A stretch of 53,977 nt of DNA from Gemmatimonadota bacterium (GTDB taxonomy: Bacteria; Gemmatimonadota; Gemmatimonadetes; Longimicrobiales; Gaopeijiaceae): positions 1 to 53,977 of the forward strand of contig JAJEBW010000046.1 of assembly GCA_022822325.1 (NCBI GenBank), read 5' to 3'. The notes beneath the pieces were generated by a model, which did not search any database, was not told where the DNA came from, and worked only from the letters and a program-made list of their open reading frames with translations. The first letter of the stretch is position 1, and every line of letters starts with the position of its first letter. The translations under genes and the position numbers were made by a program. Below, piece by piece: positions 9,084 to 17,149 of this stretch.

Positions 9084-10721
9084 ATGATCGTCGTCGGGCT
9101 GACCGGAAGCATGGCCGCGGGGAAGTCGGCGGTGGCCGGAATCTGGCGGTCGCTGGGGGTGCCGGTGGCGTCGGCCGACGAGATGGCGCGGCGCGCGGTG
9201 GCTCCCGGTTCGCCCGCGCTGGCGGAGATCTCCCTGCTGCTGGGGCCGGAGGCGATCGGACCGGATGGCGGGCTGGACCGCGCCGGGGTGCGGGAACGGG
9301 TCTTCGGCGACGACGGGCTGCGCCGCGAGCTGGAGCGGATCGTGCACCCCGAGGTGAGGCGGCTCCGCGATGCGTGGATGGAGGAGCGGCGGGAAGCGGG
9401 GGAGGGGATCGTCGCGTGGGAGGTTCCCCTTCTCTTCGAGCTGGGAATGGAGGAGGAGGTCGATGTGGTGGTCGTCGTGGATGCGCCCGAGGCTCTGCGT
9501 CTGAAGCGCGCGGTGGCCAACCGGGGGCTGGCCGGGGCCGAGGCGAGAGCGATGATGGCGGCGCAGCTTCCGGCCCGGGAGAAGCGCGCGCGCGCCGATT
9601 TCGTGATCGGGAACGAGGGATCGCGCGAAGAGTTGGCCGCGCGGGCTGCGGAGGTGATGGCGCGGGTGGCGGTGGCGGGGAGGGGCGGGGGAAGGGATCT
9701 CCGGCGCGGGCCCGGGACGGGGGAGCGCGGCCGCCGCATCGACGCGGTCCTGGATCTGTTGCTGAAGGCGTCGCCGGTGGTGGTGACGACGCACGCGAAC
9801 GCCGACGGGGACGGCGCGGGATCCTCGGTGGCGCTGGCGGCCTTCCTGCACGCGCATGGGGCCGAGGTGCGGCTGGTCAATCCCACGCCCTTCCCGAAGA
9901 GCTACGCCTTCCTCCTTCCCGATCCCGCCTGGGCGCTGGAGCCGAAGAGCGTCGCGGAGGCCGACTGGTGCCGCCGGGCGGGCGCCGCCGCGATCGTGGA
10001 CACCGCCGTGCCGAAGCGGATCGGGCGAATCGCGCCGCGAATCCGGGGATTGCCGACGGTCGTGATCGATCATCATCCGCCGGGGAAGGGCGCCTTCGAC
10101 GCCACGAGCTTCATCGATGTCGGCGCCGCCGCGGTGGGCGAGCTCGTCTTCGAGATCATCGAGCGGGCGGGCGGACCCTGGACCGAAGCGATCGTCGATG
10201 CGCTCTATGTGGCGATCCTCACCGACACCGGGGGCTTCCGCTTCCGGAACACGACTCCGCGCACCCTCCGCGCCGCCGCTCGCCTGGTGGAGCTCGGCGC
10301 CGAACCGGAGAGCCTGCACCGCGCCGTCTGGTCGAGCGCGCACCCCCGCCGCTACGCCCTCCTGCGCGAGGCGCTGGCCACCCTGACGGTGCACGAGGAC
10401 GGCCGGGTGGCGTGGATGACGGTGTCGCGCGAGGCCTTCGACCGTCTGGGCGCGACCGGCGACGATCTGGAGGGGTTCGTGGATGTGCCGCGCGACCTGG
10501 CCGGGGTGGAGATCGCGATCCTCTTTCGGACCACCAAGGACGGCCGGATCAAGGTCTCGCTGCGCGCGCTGCCCCCGACCGCGGTGAACGGGATCGCGCG
10601 GGAGCTGGGGGGAGGGGGCCATGCGCAGGCGGCGGCGGCCGTGGTTTCGGGGAAGCTGGATTCGGTGCGGGAGCGGGTGGTGGCGATGGCGGTGGCCGCG
10701 CTGGGAGGGGCGGGGCGGTGA
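9084..10721 (+). CDS. coaE: Fused dephospho-CoA kinase and DHH/DHHA1 phosphoesterase (CoaE-NrnA)
   Basis: One open frame of 545 codons holds two enzymes. Residues 1-200 are CoaE, which phosphorylates dephospho-CoA in the last step of coenzyme A synthesis: P-loop GLTGSMAAGKS, ADEMARRAV, and EIVWHPE-like IVHPEVRRLRD. After a Gly/Arg linker (about 200-215), residues 215-545 are a DHH-family phosphoesterase like NrnA (oligoribonuclease and pAp phosphatase): NADGDGAGSS, VIDHHPP, DTGGFRFR and the DHHA1 motif GGGHAQAA. There is no stop between the parts. An internal ATG at 9657 and GTGs could in principle give a separate second product. The start ATG 9084 is chosen because the CoaE P-loop begins eight codons later. 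The stop overlaps the next gene's GTG. Confidence 0.9.
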   Translation: MIVVGLTGSMAAGKSAVAGIWRSLGVPVASADEMARRAVAPGSPALAEISLLLGPEAIGPDGGLDRAGVRERVFGDDGLRRELERIVHPEVRRLRDAWMEERREAGEGIVAWEVPLLFELGMEEEVDVVVVVDAPEALRLKRAVANRGLAGAEARAMMAAQLPAREKRARADFVIGNEGSREELAARAAEVMARVAVAGRGGGRDLRRGPGTGERGRRIDAVLDLLLKASPVVVTTHANADGDGAGSSVALAAFLHAHGAEVRLVNPTPFPKSYAFLLPDPAWALEPKSVAEADWCRRAGAAAIVDTAVPKRIGRIAPRIRGLPTVVIDHHPPGKGAFDATSFIDVGAAAVGELVFEIIERAGGPWTEAIVDALYVAILTDTGGFRFRNTTPRTLRAAARLVELGAEPESLHRAVWSSAHPRRYALLREALATLTVHEDGRVAWMTVSREAFDRLGATGDDLEGFVDVPRDLAGVEIAILFRTTKDGRIKVSLRALPPTAVNGIARELGGGGHAQAAAAVVSGKLDSVRERVVAMAVAALGGAGR

Positions 10722-11266
10722 GGGGGGGCGGAGGAGGTCCCGGGTGGCGGCCGCGGCCCTTTGGCGCGGAGAACGCCCCGGGAGAGGGACCGGGGGTGCC
10801 GGAGGCGTTGCCGCGCACGATTCGCGAGGTGGGGCGGCGGCTGGGGGCGGGGGGGATCGACCGCATCTGGATCTTTCCTCCGCTGATCGAGGGTCGCCGC
10901 GAGTGGGGGCTGGTCGCCGCGAGCTGCTACGCCGAAGGAGAGTCCCGCCGGATCGTCACCGCGCCCTACCAGGCCCGCAGGACCGGCAAGGGACTCTTTC
11001 TCGACTGGAAGGTCCGCGAACAGGGGACCGCCACCGCCGACCGCATCGGACGGGTGATGGATGGGGCGGCGCGCCGCGGTCCGGCTCCGCTGGGCGCCCC
11101 GCGGGTCGTGGAGATTGGCGGCGACGAGGCGGCCCTTGCAGCGTTGATGGCAACATTCGTGGAAGAGCGCCCCGGCGATCTCTTCCGGGAAGCGGTGGCG
11201 GGAGCGCCGGCAAGCGCGCCGGAGCCGTCCGTCCCGCGGCCGGGGCCAGGAGGAAGGAAACGATGA
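10718..11266 (+). CDS. Conserved hypothetical protein, translationally coupled to coaE-nrnA and fur
   Basis: About 182 residues, starting at a GTG that overlaps the upstream stop (GTGA) and ending in a stop that overlaps the ATG of the fur-family gene (ATGA). Its core, IDRIWIFPPLIEGRREWGLVA followed by a TAPYQARRTGKGLFLDW stretch and VVEIGGDEAAL, is hydrophobic/basic and looks globular; no signal peptide or membrane segment is seen. I do not recognise a named family. The tight packing between a CoA/nucleotide enzyme and a metal-responsive regulator is the only hint of function. Confidence 0.7.
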   Translation: MRGGGGGPGWRPRPFGAENAPGEGPGVPEALPRTIREVGRRLGAGGIDRIWIFPPLIEGRREWGLVAASCYAEGESRRIVTAPYQARRTGKGLFLDWKVREQGTATADRIGRVMDGAARRGPAPLGAPRVVEIGGDEAALAALMATFVEERPGDLFREAVAGAPASAPEPSVPRPGPGGRKR

Positions 11267-11778
11267 ACACAGGGCCCACCGACATCGATCCCTATGTGGC
11301 GATCTTCGCCCGCTACCTGCGCGAACGGGGGCTGGCCGTGACGCAACAGCGCACCGCGGTGGCCGAAGCCGTCTTCTCGTCGTCCGGCCACCGTTCCGTC
11401 GACGACCTGCACGCCGCTCTGCGCGGCCGCGGGCTCAGCCTCGGCAAGGCCACGATCTACCGCACCCTCGGTCTCCTGGTCCAGAGCGGCCTCGTCGAGG
11501 AGCACGACTTCGGCGAGGGCTTCCGCCGCTTCGAGCACCGTCTCTCGCGCGATCCCGTCCACCACCACATGGTCTGCATCCGGAGCGGCGAAGTCATTGA
11601 GTTCCGCAGCGAGGCCCTTGCGCGCATCGTTCAGGAGACCGCCGCCCGCCACGGCTTCCGCCCCGCGTACCACAAGCTGGTGATCTTCGGCCTGTCCCGC
11701 GCCAGCCAGGAATCGGGAGCCGATGTGGAGTATCGCGGCATCACCTGCCCGATCGAAGACACCCCGCCCGAATCCTGA
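11263..11778 (+). CDS. fur: Fur-family transcriptional regulator
   Basis: The protein has 171 residues and starts at ATG 11263 with AGGAGGAAGG about 6 bases upstream. The winged helix is clear: GLAVTQQRTAVAEAVFSS, SVDDLHAAL and GKATIYRTLGLLVQSGLV. The sensing domain has HHHMVCIRSGEVIEF. Most Fur/PerR/Zur proteins carry CxxC here for a structural zinc; this one has CxxS, and only one further cysteine (GITCP) near the C-terminus. So the structural zinc site is probably absent, as in some Fur and Irr-like members. Which metal it senses cannot be told. It probably represses iron- or peroxide-responsive genes and may autoregulate its operon. Confidence 0.9.
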   Translation: MNTGPTDIDPYVAIFARYLRERGLAVTQQRTAVAEAVFSSSGHRSVDDLHAALRGRGLSLGKATIYRTLGLLVQSGLVEEHDFGEGFRRFEHRLSRDPVHHHMVCIRSGEVIEFRSEALARIVQETAARHGFRPAYHKLVIFGLSRASQESGADVEYRGITCPIEDTPPES

Positions 11779-11856
11779 TCCCCCCGAGCCCCGCCGCCCC
11801 GCCACGCATCCCCCGCCTTCTCGTCCCCCCCAACCATCCCCACCCCCGCCCCCCCC
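11776..11856 (-). other. C-rich gap with strong G-quadruplex potential on the minus strand
   Basis: The 78-bp gap before the ureohydrolase gene is almost only C, A and T on plus, with runs of 4-8 C. On minus this gives G8-C-G5-T-G4, a 6-base loop, then G7, a canonical G-quadruplex pattern. No Shine-Dalgarno sequence precedes the next ATG. Confidence 0.5.
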
Positions 11857-12855
11857 ATGCCCAACCGCCGCGACCCCGCCGACCCCGCCCGCACCGGCAC
11901 GGCCACCATCCATGCGCTTCCCGCCGGCCTGGAGGCGCTGCCCTGGGAGCTTCCCCGCGTCTTTCTGGGACTGGACGGCGCGCCCGCCACCGCGGAGGGC
12001 GCGGCCACCTGGATCCTTCCCGTTCCCTACGAGGCCACCACAAGCTGGGGATCCGGAACCCGCCAGGGTCCCCGCGCGATCATCGAGGCCTCGCGCTACG
12101 TCGAGCTCTTCGATCACGAGCTGGGCCGCGACCCCTCCGCCGACGGCGTATACACCTTTCCGGCGCTGGAAATCATCCGCGGCGACGCGGCCCGCGCCAT
12201 GGCCGAGCTGGAGGCCGCCAGCGCCCGTATCCTGGAGGCCGCCCGGGGACGCCGGGTCGTCATGCTGGGGGGCGAACACTCCGTCTCGGCGCCCGCGATC
12301 CTTGCCCACGCCGACCGCGACGCCGCGCTGGGCGGATCGGAACGTCTCTCCGTCCTCCAGTTCGACGCCCACCTCGACCTGCGCGAGAGCCACGACGGCA
12401 ACCGCTTCTCGCACGCCTGTGCCATGGCGCGGGTCATCGACCGGGTGGATCTCGTAACGGTGGGAGCCCGCGGAATCAGCGCCGGGGAATGGGAGGCCGC
12501 CCGCGCGCGCGACCACGTCGCCGTGATACCCGCCGAGGAGCTGGCCCGGGGCGACGACTGGATCGATCGCGCTCTGGCGGCGCTCGGCCCGCGCGTCTAC
12601 CTCACCTTCGATGTAGACTTCTTCGATCCCTCCCTCGTTCCCTCCACCGGCACCCCGGAGCCCGGCGGCGGCCAGTGGTACCCCGCGCTGGCCCTTCTGC
12701 GGCGCGTCTTCGCCGAACGCGGCGTGGTCGGCGTCGACGTGGTCGAGCATGCGCCGATTCCGGGCCTTTCCGCACCCGACTTTCTGGTTGCGCGCCTGGT
12801 CTACAAGATGATCGGGTACTGGAGCGAGTCCCCGCACCCCTGGAGCACCGAGTGA
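11857..12855 (+). CDS. speB: Agmatinase / arginase-family ureohydrolase
   Basis: The protein has 332 residues. Binuclear manganese-site motifs are present: VMLGGEHS (His ligand), QFDAHLDL (DAHxD), and TFDVDFFDPS (DxDxxDP), with the late conserved VVEHAP. Ureohydrolases cleave agmatine to putrescine and urea, arginine to ornithine and urea, or related guanidino compounds. Agmatinase is the usual call for this length and subgroup, but substrate is not provable here. The ornithine aminotransferase at 40273 could use ornithine if this were an arginase. The start is uncertain because no ribosome site precedes ATG 11857 and the first 25 residues are poorly conserved in type. Its 3' end is the first unit of the tandem array that follows. 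Confidence 0.85.
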   Translation: MPNRRDPADPARTGTATIHALPAGLEALPWELPRVFLGLDGAPATAEGAATWILPVPYEATTSWGSGTRQGPRAIIEASRYVELFDHELGRDPSADGVYTFPALEIIRGDAARAMAELEAASARILEAARGRRVVMLGGEHSVSAPAILAHADRDAALGGSERLSVLQFDAHLDLRESHDGNRFSHACAMARVIDRVDLVTVGARGISAGEWEAARARDHVAVIPAEELARGDDWIDRALAALGPRVYLTFDVDFFDPSLVPSTGTPEPGGGQWYPALALLRRVFAERGVVGVDVVEHAPIPGLSAPDFLVARLVYKMIGYWSESPHPWSTE

Positions 12856-13132
12856 AGCCCCGCCGTCCCCCTGGGGGGGACGCCGGAGCGCGAACTTGCA
12901 ACCCATGCCCGGAAAGTCCCATGAGACCCCCGCCGCTCCCCCTCGGGGGGGACGCCGGAGCGCAGCTTTGTCACGAGCACCCCTGGAGCGCCGAGTGAGG
13001 CCCCCGCGGATCCCCCGGGGGGACGCCGGAGCGCGATATTCGTCAGTTCACCCTGAAGCGACCCTTGAAGCTGTGCCGTCCCCCGCCGCAAGGGACGCCG
13101 GAGCGATCTCGAAACAATCCCTGGAGCACCGC
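12835..13132. repeat. Tandem array of four ~72-bp units between speB and the BNR-protein gene
   Basis: The core GACGCCGGAGCG occurs at 12879, 12951, 13022 and 13094, spaced 72, 71 and 72 bp. Each unit also has a C-run facing a G-run just before the core (a hairpin in units 1-3). A CCCTGGAGC(A/G)CCG-type segment appears at 12838, 12981 and 13120 and is degraded in the other units. The first copy forms the last codons and stop of speB. The last forms the ribosome site (GGAG) and start of the next gene. The array therefore looks like tandem duplication of a gene-junction region. Confidence 0.8.
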
Positions 13133-16100
13133 ATGAAATCCCGCCGCACCTCCCCGCTCGCCGCCGTCCTCCTCTCGCTGGCCGCCCTTCTTCCACCCCT
13201 CTCCGCCTCGGCGCAGCTTGCCGGGCAGATCCCCGACGAGATCTGGGAGAGCTTCGTCTGGCGGTCGGTCGGCCCGACGAACATGGGCGGGCGCGTGACC
13301 GACATCGAAGGGCTGGCGAGTCCGTCCAAGACCTTCTATGCGGCTGCGGCCGCGGGCGGGATCTGGAAGACGACCAACAACGGCATCACCTTCCGCTCGA
13401 TCTTCGACGATCCCCGGGTGGCGGCGATGGGCGACCTGGCGATCGCGCCGAGCGACCCCGGCCAGCTCTGGGCCGGAACCGGCGAGGAGGATTCGCGCAA
13501 CTCGATCTCGCCGGGCGGAGGGGTCTTCCATTCCGCGGACGGCGGCGAGAGCTGGGAGTTCAAGGGGCTGCGCGAGACCCAGGCGATCGGGCGCATCGTC
13601 GTGCATCCGCTCGATCCCGATATCGTCTTCGTGGCGGCGCTGGGCCACATCTGGGGACCGAACCCGGAGCGCGGCCTCTACCGCACCACCGACGGCGGCG
13701 AATCGTGGGAGGCGGTCAAGCGGATCAGCGACAGAGCCGGCTTCGTGGACGTCGCCTTCCGCCCCGGCGATCCCAACACCCTCTTCGCGGCAAGCTGGGA
13801 ACGGGTGCGCGGACCCTGGTTCCTGAAGAGCGGCGGCCCGGGCAGCGCGCTCTGGAAGTCCACCGATGGGGGCGACTCCTGGAGCGAGGTCGTCGGCAAC
13901 GGCTTCCCCACCGCCATGAAGGGCCGGATCGGGATCGCCATCAGCGAAAGCAGCCCCGATGTCATGTACGCCATGGTCGAGGCCGAGGAAGAGGAGGACG
14001 GCTCCGGCGGCAACGGCCTCTATCGCTCGGCGGATGGCGGCGAAAGCTGGGAAAAGGTCAACGACGCCAACACCCGTCCCTTCTACTACTCGCAGGTGCG
14101 CGTCGATCCGCAGGACCCCGACCGCGTCTACTTCTCCTCCACCCCGGTCATGTTCTCCGACGACGGCGGGCGCACGGCGGGGACGACCACCAATGGAATC
14201 CACGTCGATCATCACGCCATGTGGATCGATCCGGTGGATCCCGAGAGGATCGTGGTGGGGAACGACGGCGGGGTGGCGATCAGCTACGACCGCGGCGGCA
14301 ACTGGCGCTACCTGAACACGATGGCGCTGGGCCAGTTCTACGACGTGTCCTTCAACATGGAGAAGCCCTACCGGATCTGCGGGGGACTCCAGGACAACGG
14401 CACCTGGTGCGGACCGAGCCGGCTCGCGCGCGGGCGAGTCTCCAACTACCACTGGGCGACGATCAGCGGGGGCGACGGCTTCGTGACCGCGCAGGACGCC
14501 GAGGATCCGAATCTGGTCTGGGCCGAATCGCAGGGCGGGAACATGCGGCGGCTGAATCTGGCGACCGGCGAGAGCGAGGCTCTGGCCAAACCGAGCTGGG
14601 AGGACGCCTGGCGGCCGTTGCAGGACACGATCGTGACGCTCCTCGAGGGCGGCGCCGACGAGGACGATCCGCGCATCCGCGACTTGCAGGCCCGCGCCAC
14701 CGCCGACTCCGCCGCCGCGATCATGCGCTGGAACTGGAACACCCCCTTCTTCCAGTCGGTGCACGACCGCAGCCACTTCTACGCGGCCGGCAACCGGGTG
14801 GTGAAGAGCACCGACTTCGGCGACGATCTGAAGATCATCTCGCCGGATCTCTCCTGGGCCGACCCGGAGAAGATCGAGATCAGCACGCGCACCACCGGCG
14901 GCATCACCCCCGATGTGACGGGCGCCGAGACCCACGCCACGATCACCGCGCTGGCCGAATCGCCGCTCGTTCAGGGACGCCTCTTCGCGGGCACCGACGA
15001 CGGGCGCCTCTGGAGTTCGCCCGACGACGGCGGCGAGTGGACCGAGCTGACCGGCAACGTTCCCGGCGTGCCCGAGGGCACCTATGTGAGCCGGGTGGAG
15101 CCTTCGCGCCACGACCCCGACCGCCTCTACGTCTCCTTCGACGGCCACCGCACCAACGACTTCACCCCGTACATCCTCGTCACCGACGACGGCGGCGACA
15201 CCTTCCGTTCGATCGCGGCGGGGCTGCCGACCGGAGCGCCCGACTTCGTGCATGTGTTTCGGGAGGATCCCCGCAACGAGAACCTGCTCTTTGCCGGAAC
15301 CGATCTGGGGGTCTACGCCTCGCTGGACCGGGGGGCTTCGTGGCGGCGTTTCATGACGAGTCTCCCGACAACGCCGGTGCACGACCTGCGCATCCATCCG
15401 CGCGACCGCGAACTGATCGCCGGCACCCACGGCCGATCGATCTGGATTGTGGACATCGCGCCGCTCCAGGAGCTGACCGCGAATGTGCTGGCCGACGGCG
15501 CGGGGATCTTCGAGCCCGCCCCCGCCTACCAGTTCGGCGAAAGCGCGCGGGGCGGCGAATCGTATGGGCAGGCCTGGTTCTCGAGGCCGACCCCGGGCGC
15601 GACCGGGCGGATCCGCTACTACATCGGCGAGGAGACCGCGGCGGAGCTGGCCGGGGCGGAGGGGGCGGACGAAGAGGGGGATGAAGGGCGGGAGATGGCG
15701 CGGACGGGCGGCGGGCAGGAGGCGGGCGCGCGGGGACAGCGGCGCGCGGGCGGCCCGGGAGGATTCGGCGGCGGCCCGATGGCGCAGCGCGGCCCCCGGG
15801 TGGAGATCGCCATCGCCGACGCCGACGGCGAGGTGGTGCAGACGCTGAATGGCCCCGCGGAGGCCGGACTTCACAGCGTGAACTGGAATCTGCGCGGCGC
15901 GGCTCCCGAGGCCGGGAGCGACGAGCTCTCCCCGTCCGAACGGCGCGACAGCATTGCGATCGCCGAGCGCGCGCTGGTGGTGGCCGATTCGCTGGTGGAG
16001 GCGGGGTGGGAGGAGGAACCGCTCCGGCGCCAGATCGGGCTCTTCACCGGCGAGGTCGATCCGCAGACGCTCTTCGGGGGGTTCGGGGGCGGGGGATTCG

Positions 16101-16408
16101 GCGGCGGGGGCGGGGGCGATCCGGAGGCATTCCGCGAACGGCCCGGCGAATCGGCGGGGGGCGGAAGGGGGGGCGGAGGCGCGCGCAGAGCGCCGAACTT
16201 CAACCAGCTCCGCCAACTTGCCGAGCTCGTGCGGCCGGGCCTATCGATGGGCGGCCTCTTCGGGGGGCGGCGGGGCGGGGGGCAGGGCGAACTCGTTGAA
16301 CCGGGCGCCTACTCCGTCACCCTCGTCGTCGGCGACCGCACCCTGACCACGACCCTGGTCGTCGAGCGCACCGGCGCGATGGCCAGTCCCAACCCGGCAG
16401 GCTCATGA
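13133..16408 (+). CDS. Secreted BNR-repeat (VPS10/sortilin-like) beta-propeller protein
   Basis: The protein has 1091 residues. A signal peptide (residues 1-28, ending SASAQ) is followed by WRSVGPTNMGGRVTDIEG and at least six Asp-box (BNR) motifs such as SADGGESWE, TTDGGESWE and STDGGDSWS, the hallmark of sialidase/VPS10-type propellers. Annotated relatives are often called glycosyl hydrolases, but the Asp boxes are structural and no catalytic residues can be assigned. A C-terminal region (about 840-1050) has two Gly/Arg/Glu-rich low-complexity stretches and an Ig-like tail ending TTTLVVERTG. The start ATG 13133 has GGAG 7 bases upstream. The stop overlaps ccdA (ATGA). It is expected outside the cytoplasm, possibly as a protein- or peptide-binding scaffold. 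Confidence 0.85.
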   Translation: MKSRRTSPLAAVLLSLAALLPPLSASAQLAGQIPDEIWESFVWRSVGPTNMGGRVTDIEGLASPSKTFYAAAAAGGIWKTTNNGITFRSIFDDPRVAAMGDLAIAPSDPGQLWAGTGEEDSRNSISPGGGVFHSADGGESWEFKGLRETQAIGRIVVHPLDPDIVFVAALGHIWGPNPERGLYRTTDGGESWEAVKRISDRAGFVDVAFRPGDPNTLFAASWERVRGPWFLKSGGPGSALWKSTDGGDSWSEVVGNGFPTAMKGRIGIAISESSPDVMYAMVEAEEEEDGSGGNGLYRSADGGESWEKVNDANTRPFYYSQVRVDPQDPDRVYFSSTPVMFSDDGGRTAGTTTNGIHVDHHAMWIDPVDPERIVVGNDGGVAISYDRGGNWRYLNTMALGQFYDVSFNMEKPYRICGGLQDNGTWCGPSRLARGRVSNYHWATISGGDGFVTAQDAEDPNLVWAESQGGNMRRLNLATGESEALAKPSWEDAWRPLQDTIVTLLEGGADEDDPRIRDLQARATADSAAAIMRWNWNTPFFQSVHDRSHFYAAGNRVVKSTDFGDDLKIISPDLSWADPEKIEISTRTTGGITPDVTGAETHATITALAESPLVQGRLFAGTDDGRLWSSPDDGGEWTELTGNVPGVPEGTYVSRVEPSRHDPDRLYVSFDGHRTNDFTPYILVTDDGGDTFRSIAAGLPTGAPDFVHVFREDPRNENLLFAGTDLGVYASLDRGASWRRFMTSLPTTPVHDLRIHPRDRELIAGTHGRSIWIVDIAPLQELTANVLADGAGIFEPAPAYQFGESARGGESYGQAWFSRPTPGATGRIRYYIGEETAAELAGAEGADEEGDEGREMARTGGGQEAGARGQRRAGGPGGFGGGPMAQRGPRVEIAIADADGEVVQTLNGPAEAGLHSVNWNLRGAAPEAGSDELSPSERRDSIAIAERALVVADSLVEAGWEEEPLRRQIGLFTGEVDPQTLFGGFGGGGFGGGGGGDPEAFRERPGESAGGGRGGGGARRAPNFNQLRQLAELVRPGLSMGGLFGGRRGGGQGELVEPGAYSVTLVVGDRTLTTTLVVERTGAMASPNPAGS

Positions 16409-17133
16409 TCGACAACGTTGGAATCCTGGCCGCCCTCGTCGCGGGAGTGCTGTCCTTCCTCTCGCCCTGCGTGTTGCCGCTCGTCCCCAGCTACCTGTCC
16501 TTCGTGACCGGCATGTCGCTGGAAGATATCCAGGAGGGCGTCGACCGGCGGCACGTCCTCGTGCATTCGCTCCTCTTCGTGGGCGGCTTCACCCTCATCT
16601 TCCTCCTGCTCGGCGCCAGCGCCACCTTCATCGGCACCTTCCTGATCGTCTACAGCGACTGGGTGGCCCGCATCGGCGGAATCGTCATCATCGTCTTCGG
16701 TCTGCACCTCATGGGCATCTTCCAACTCGTATTCATGATGCGCGAACGCCGCCTGCACCTCGCCAACAAACCCGCCGGCTACATCGGCACGGTGGCGGTC
16801 GGCGTCGCCTTCGGCGCGGGCTGGACCCCCTGCATCGGCCCCATCCTCGGCGCGATCCTCACCATGGCGGCCTCGCAGGAGACGGTGGGCGCGGGCACCT
16901 TCCTCCTCTTCGTCTATTCGGTCGGCCTTGCGGTCCCCTTCCTGGTTGTGGCACATCTGATGGAGCGCTTCCTGGATGCCTTCGCCAGCTTCCGCACCTT
17001 CCTTCCCACCGTGCAGGTCGTCTCGGGGATGCTGCTTCTCCTCCTCGGCGTCCTCCTGGTGACCGGATCCTTCACCACCCTGGCGGCGTGGCTCAATCGG
17101 TGGACGCCGGATTTCCTGCTGGAGCGGTTGTAG
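16405..17133 (+). CDS. ccdA: Cytochrome c biogenesis protein CcdA (thiol-disulfide transporter)
   Basis: The protein has 242 residues and six predicted membrane segments. The paired cysteine motifs are present: FLSPCVLPLVPSY near residue 20 and GWTPCIGPILG near residue 138. CcdA passes electrons across the inner membrane to periplasmic thioredoxin-like proteins for cytochrome c maturation or disulfide reduction. Its ATG overlaps the stop of the BNR protein gene (ATGA), implying coupled translation. No ResA/CcsA/CcsB genes are adjacent, so its thioredoxin partner is encoded elsewhere. Confidence 0.95.
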   Translation: MIDNVGILAALVAGVLSFLSPCVLPLVPSYLSFVTGMSLEDIQEGVDRRHVLVHSLLFVGGFTLIFLLLGASATFIGTFLIVYSDWVARIGGIVIIVFGLHLMGIFQLVFMMRERRLHLANKPAGYIGTVAVGVAFGAGWTPCIGPILGAILTMAASQETVGAGTFLLFVYSVGLAVPFLVVAHLMERFLDAFASFRTFLPTVQVVSGMLLLLLGVLLVTGSFTTLAAWLNRWTPDFLLERL

Positions 17134-17149
17134 GGGAAAGGCGAAGATC

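Noticed and set aside
12835..13132. CRISPR array
   Set aside because: The units are 72-bp direct tandem duplications with related sequence throughout, not short repeats with unrelated spacers, and no cas gene is present.
13043..16216. Long minus-strand open frame opposite the BNR protein
   Set aside because: High-GC antisense artefact; no motif, while the plus frame has a signal peptide and repeated Asp boxes.
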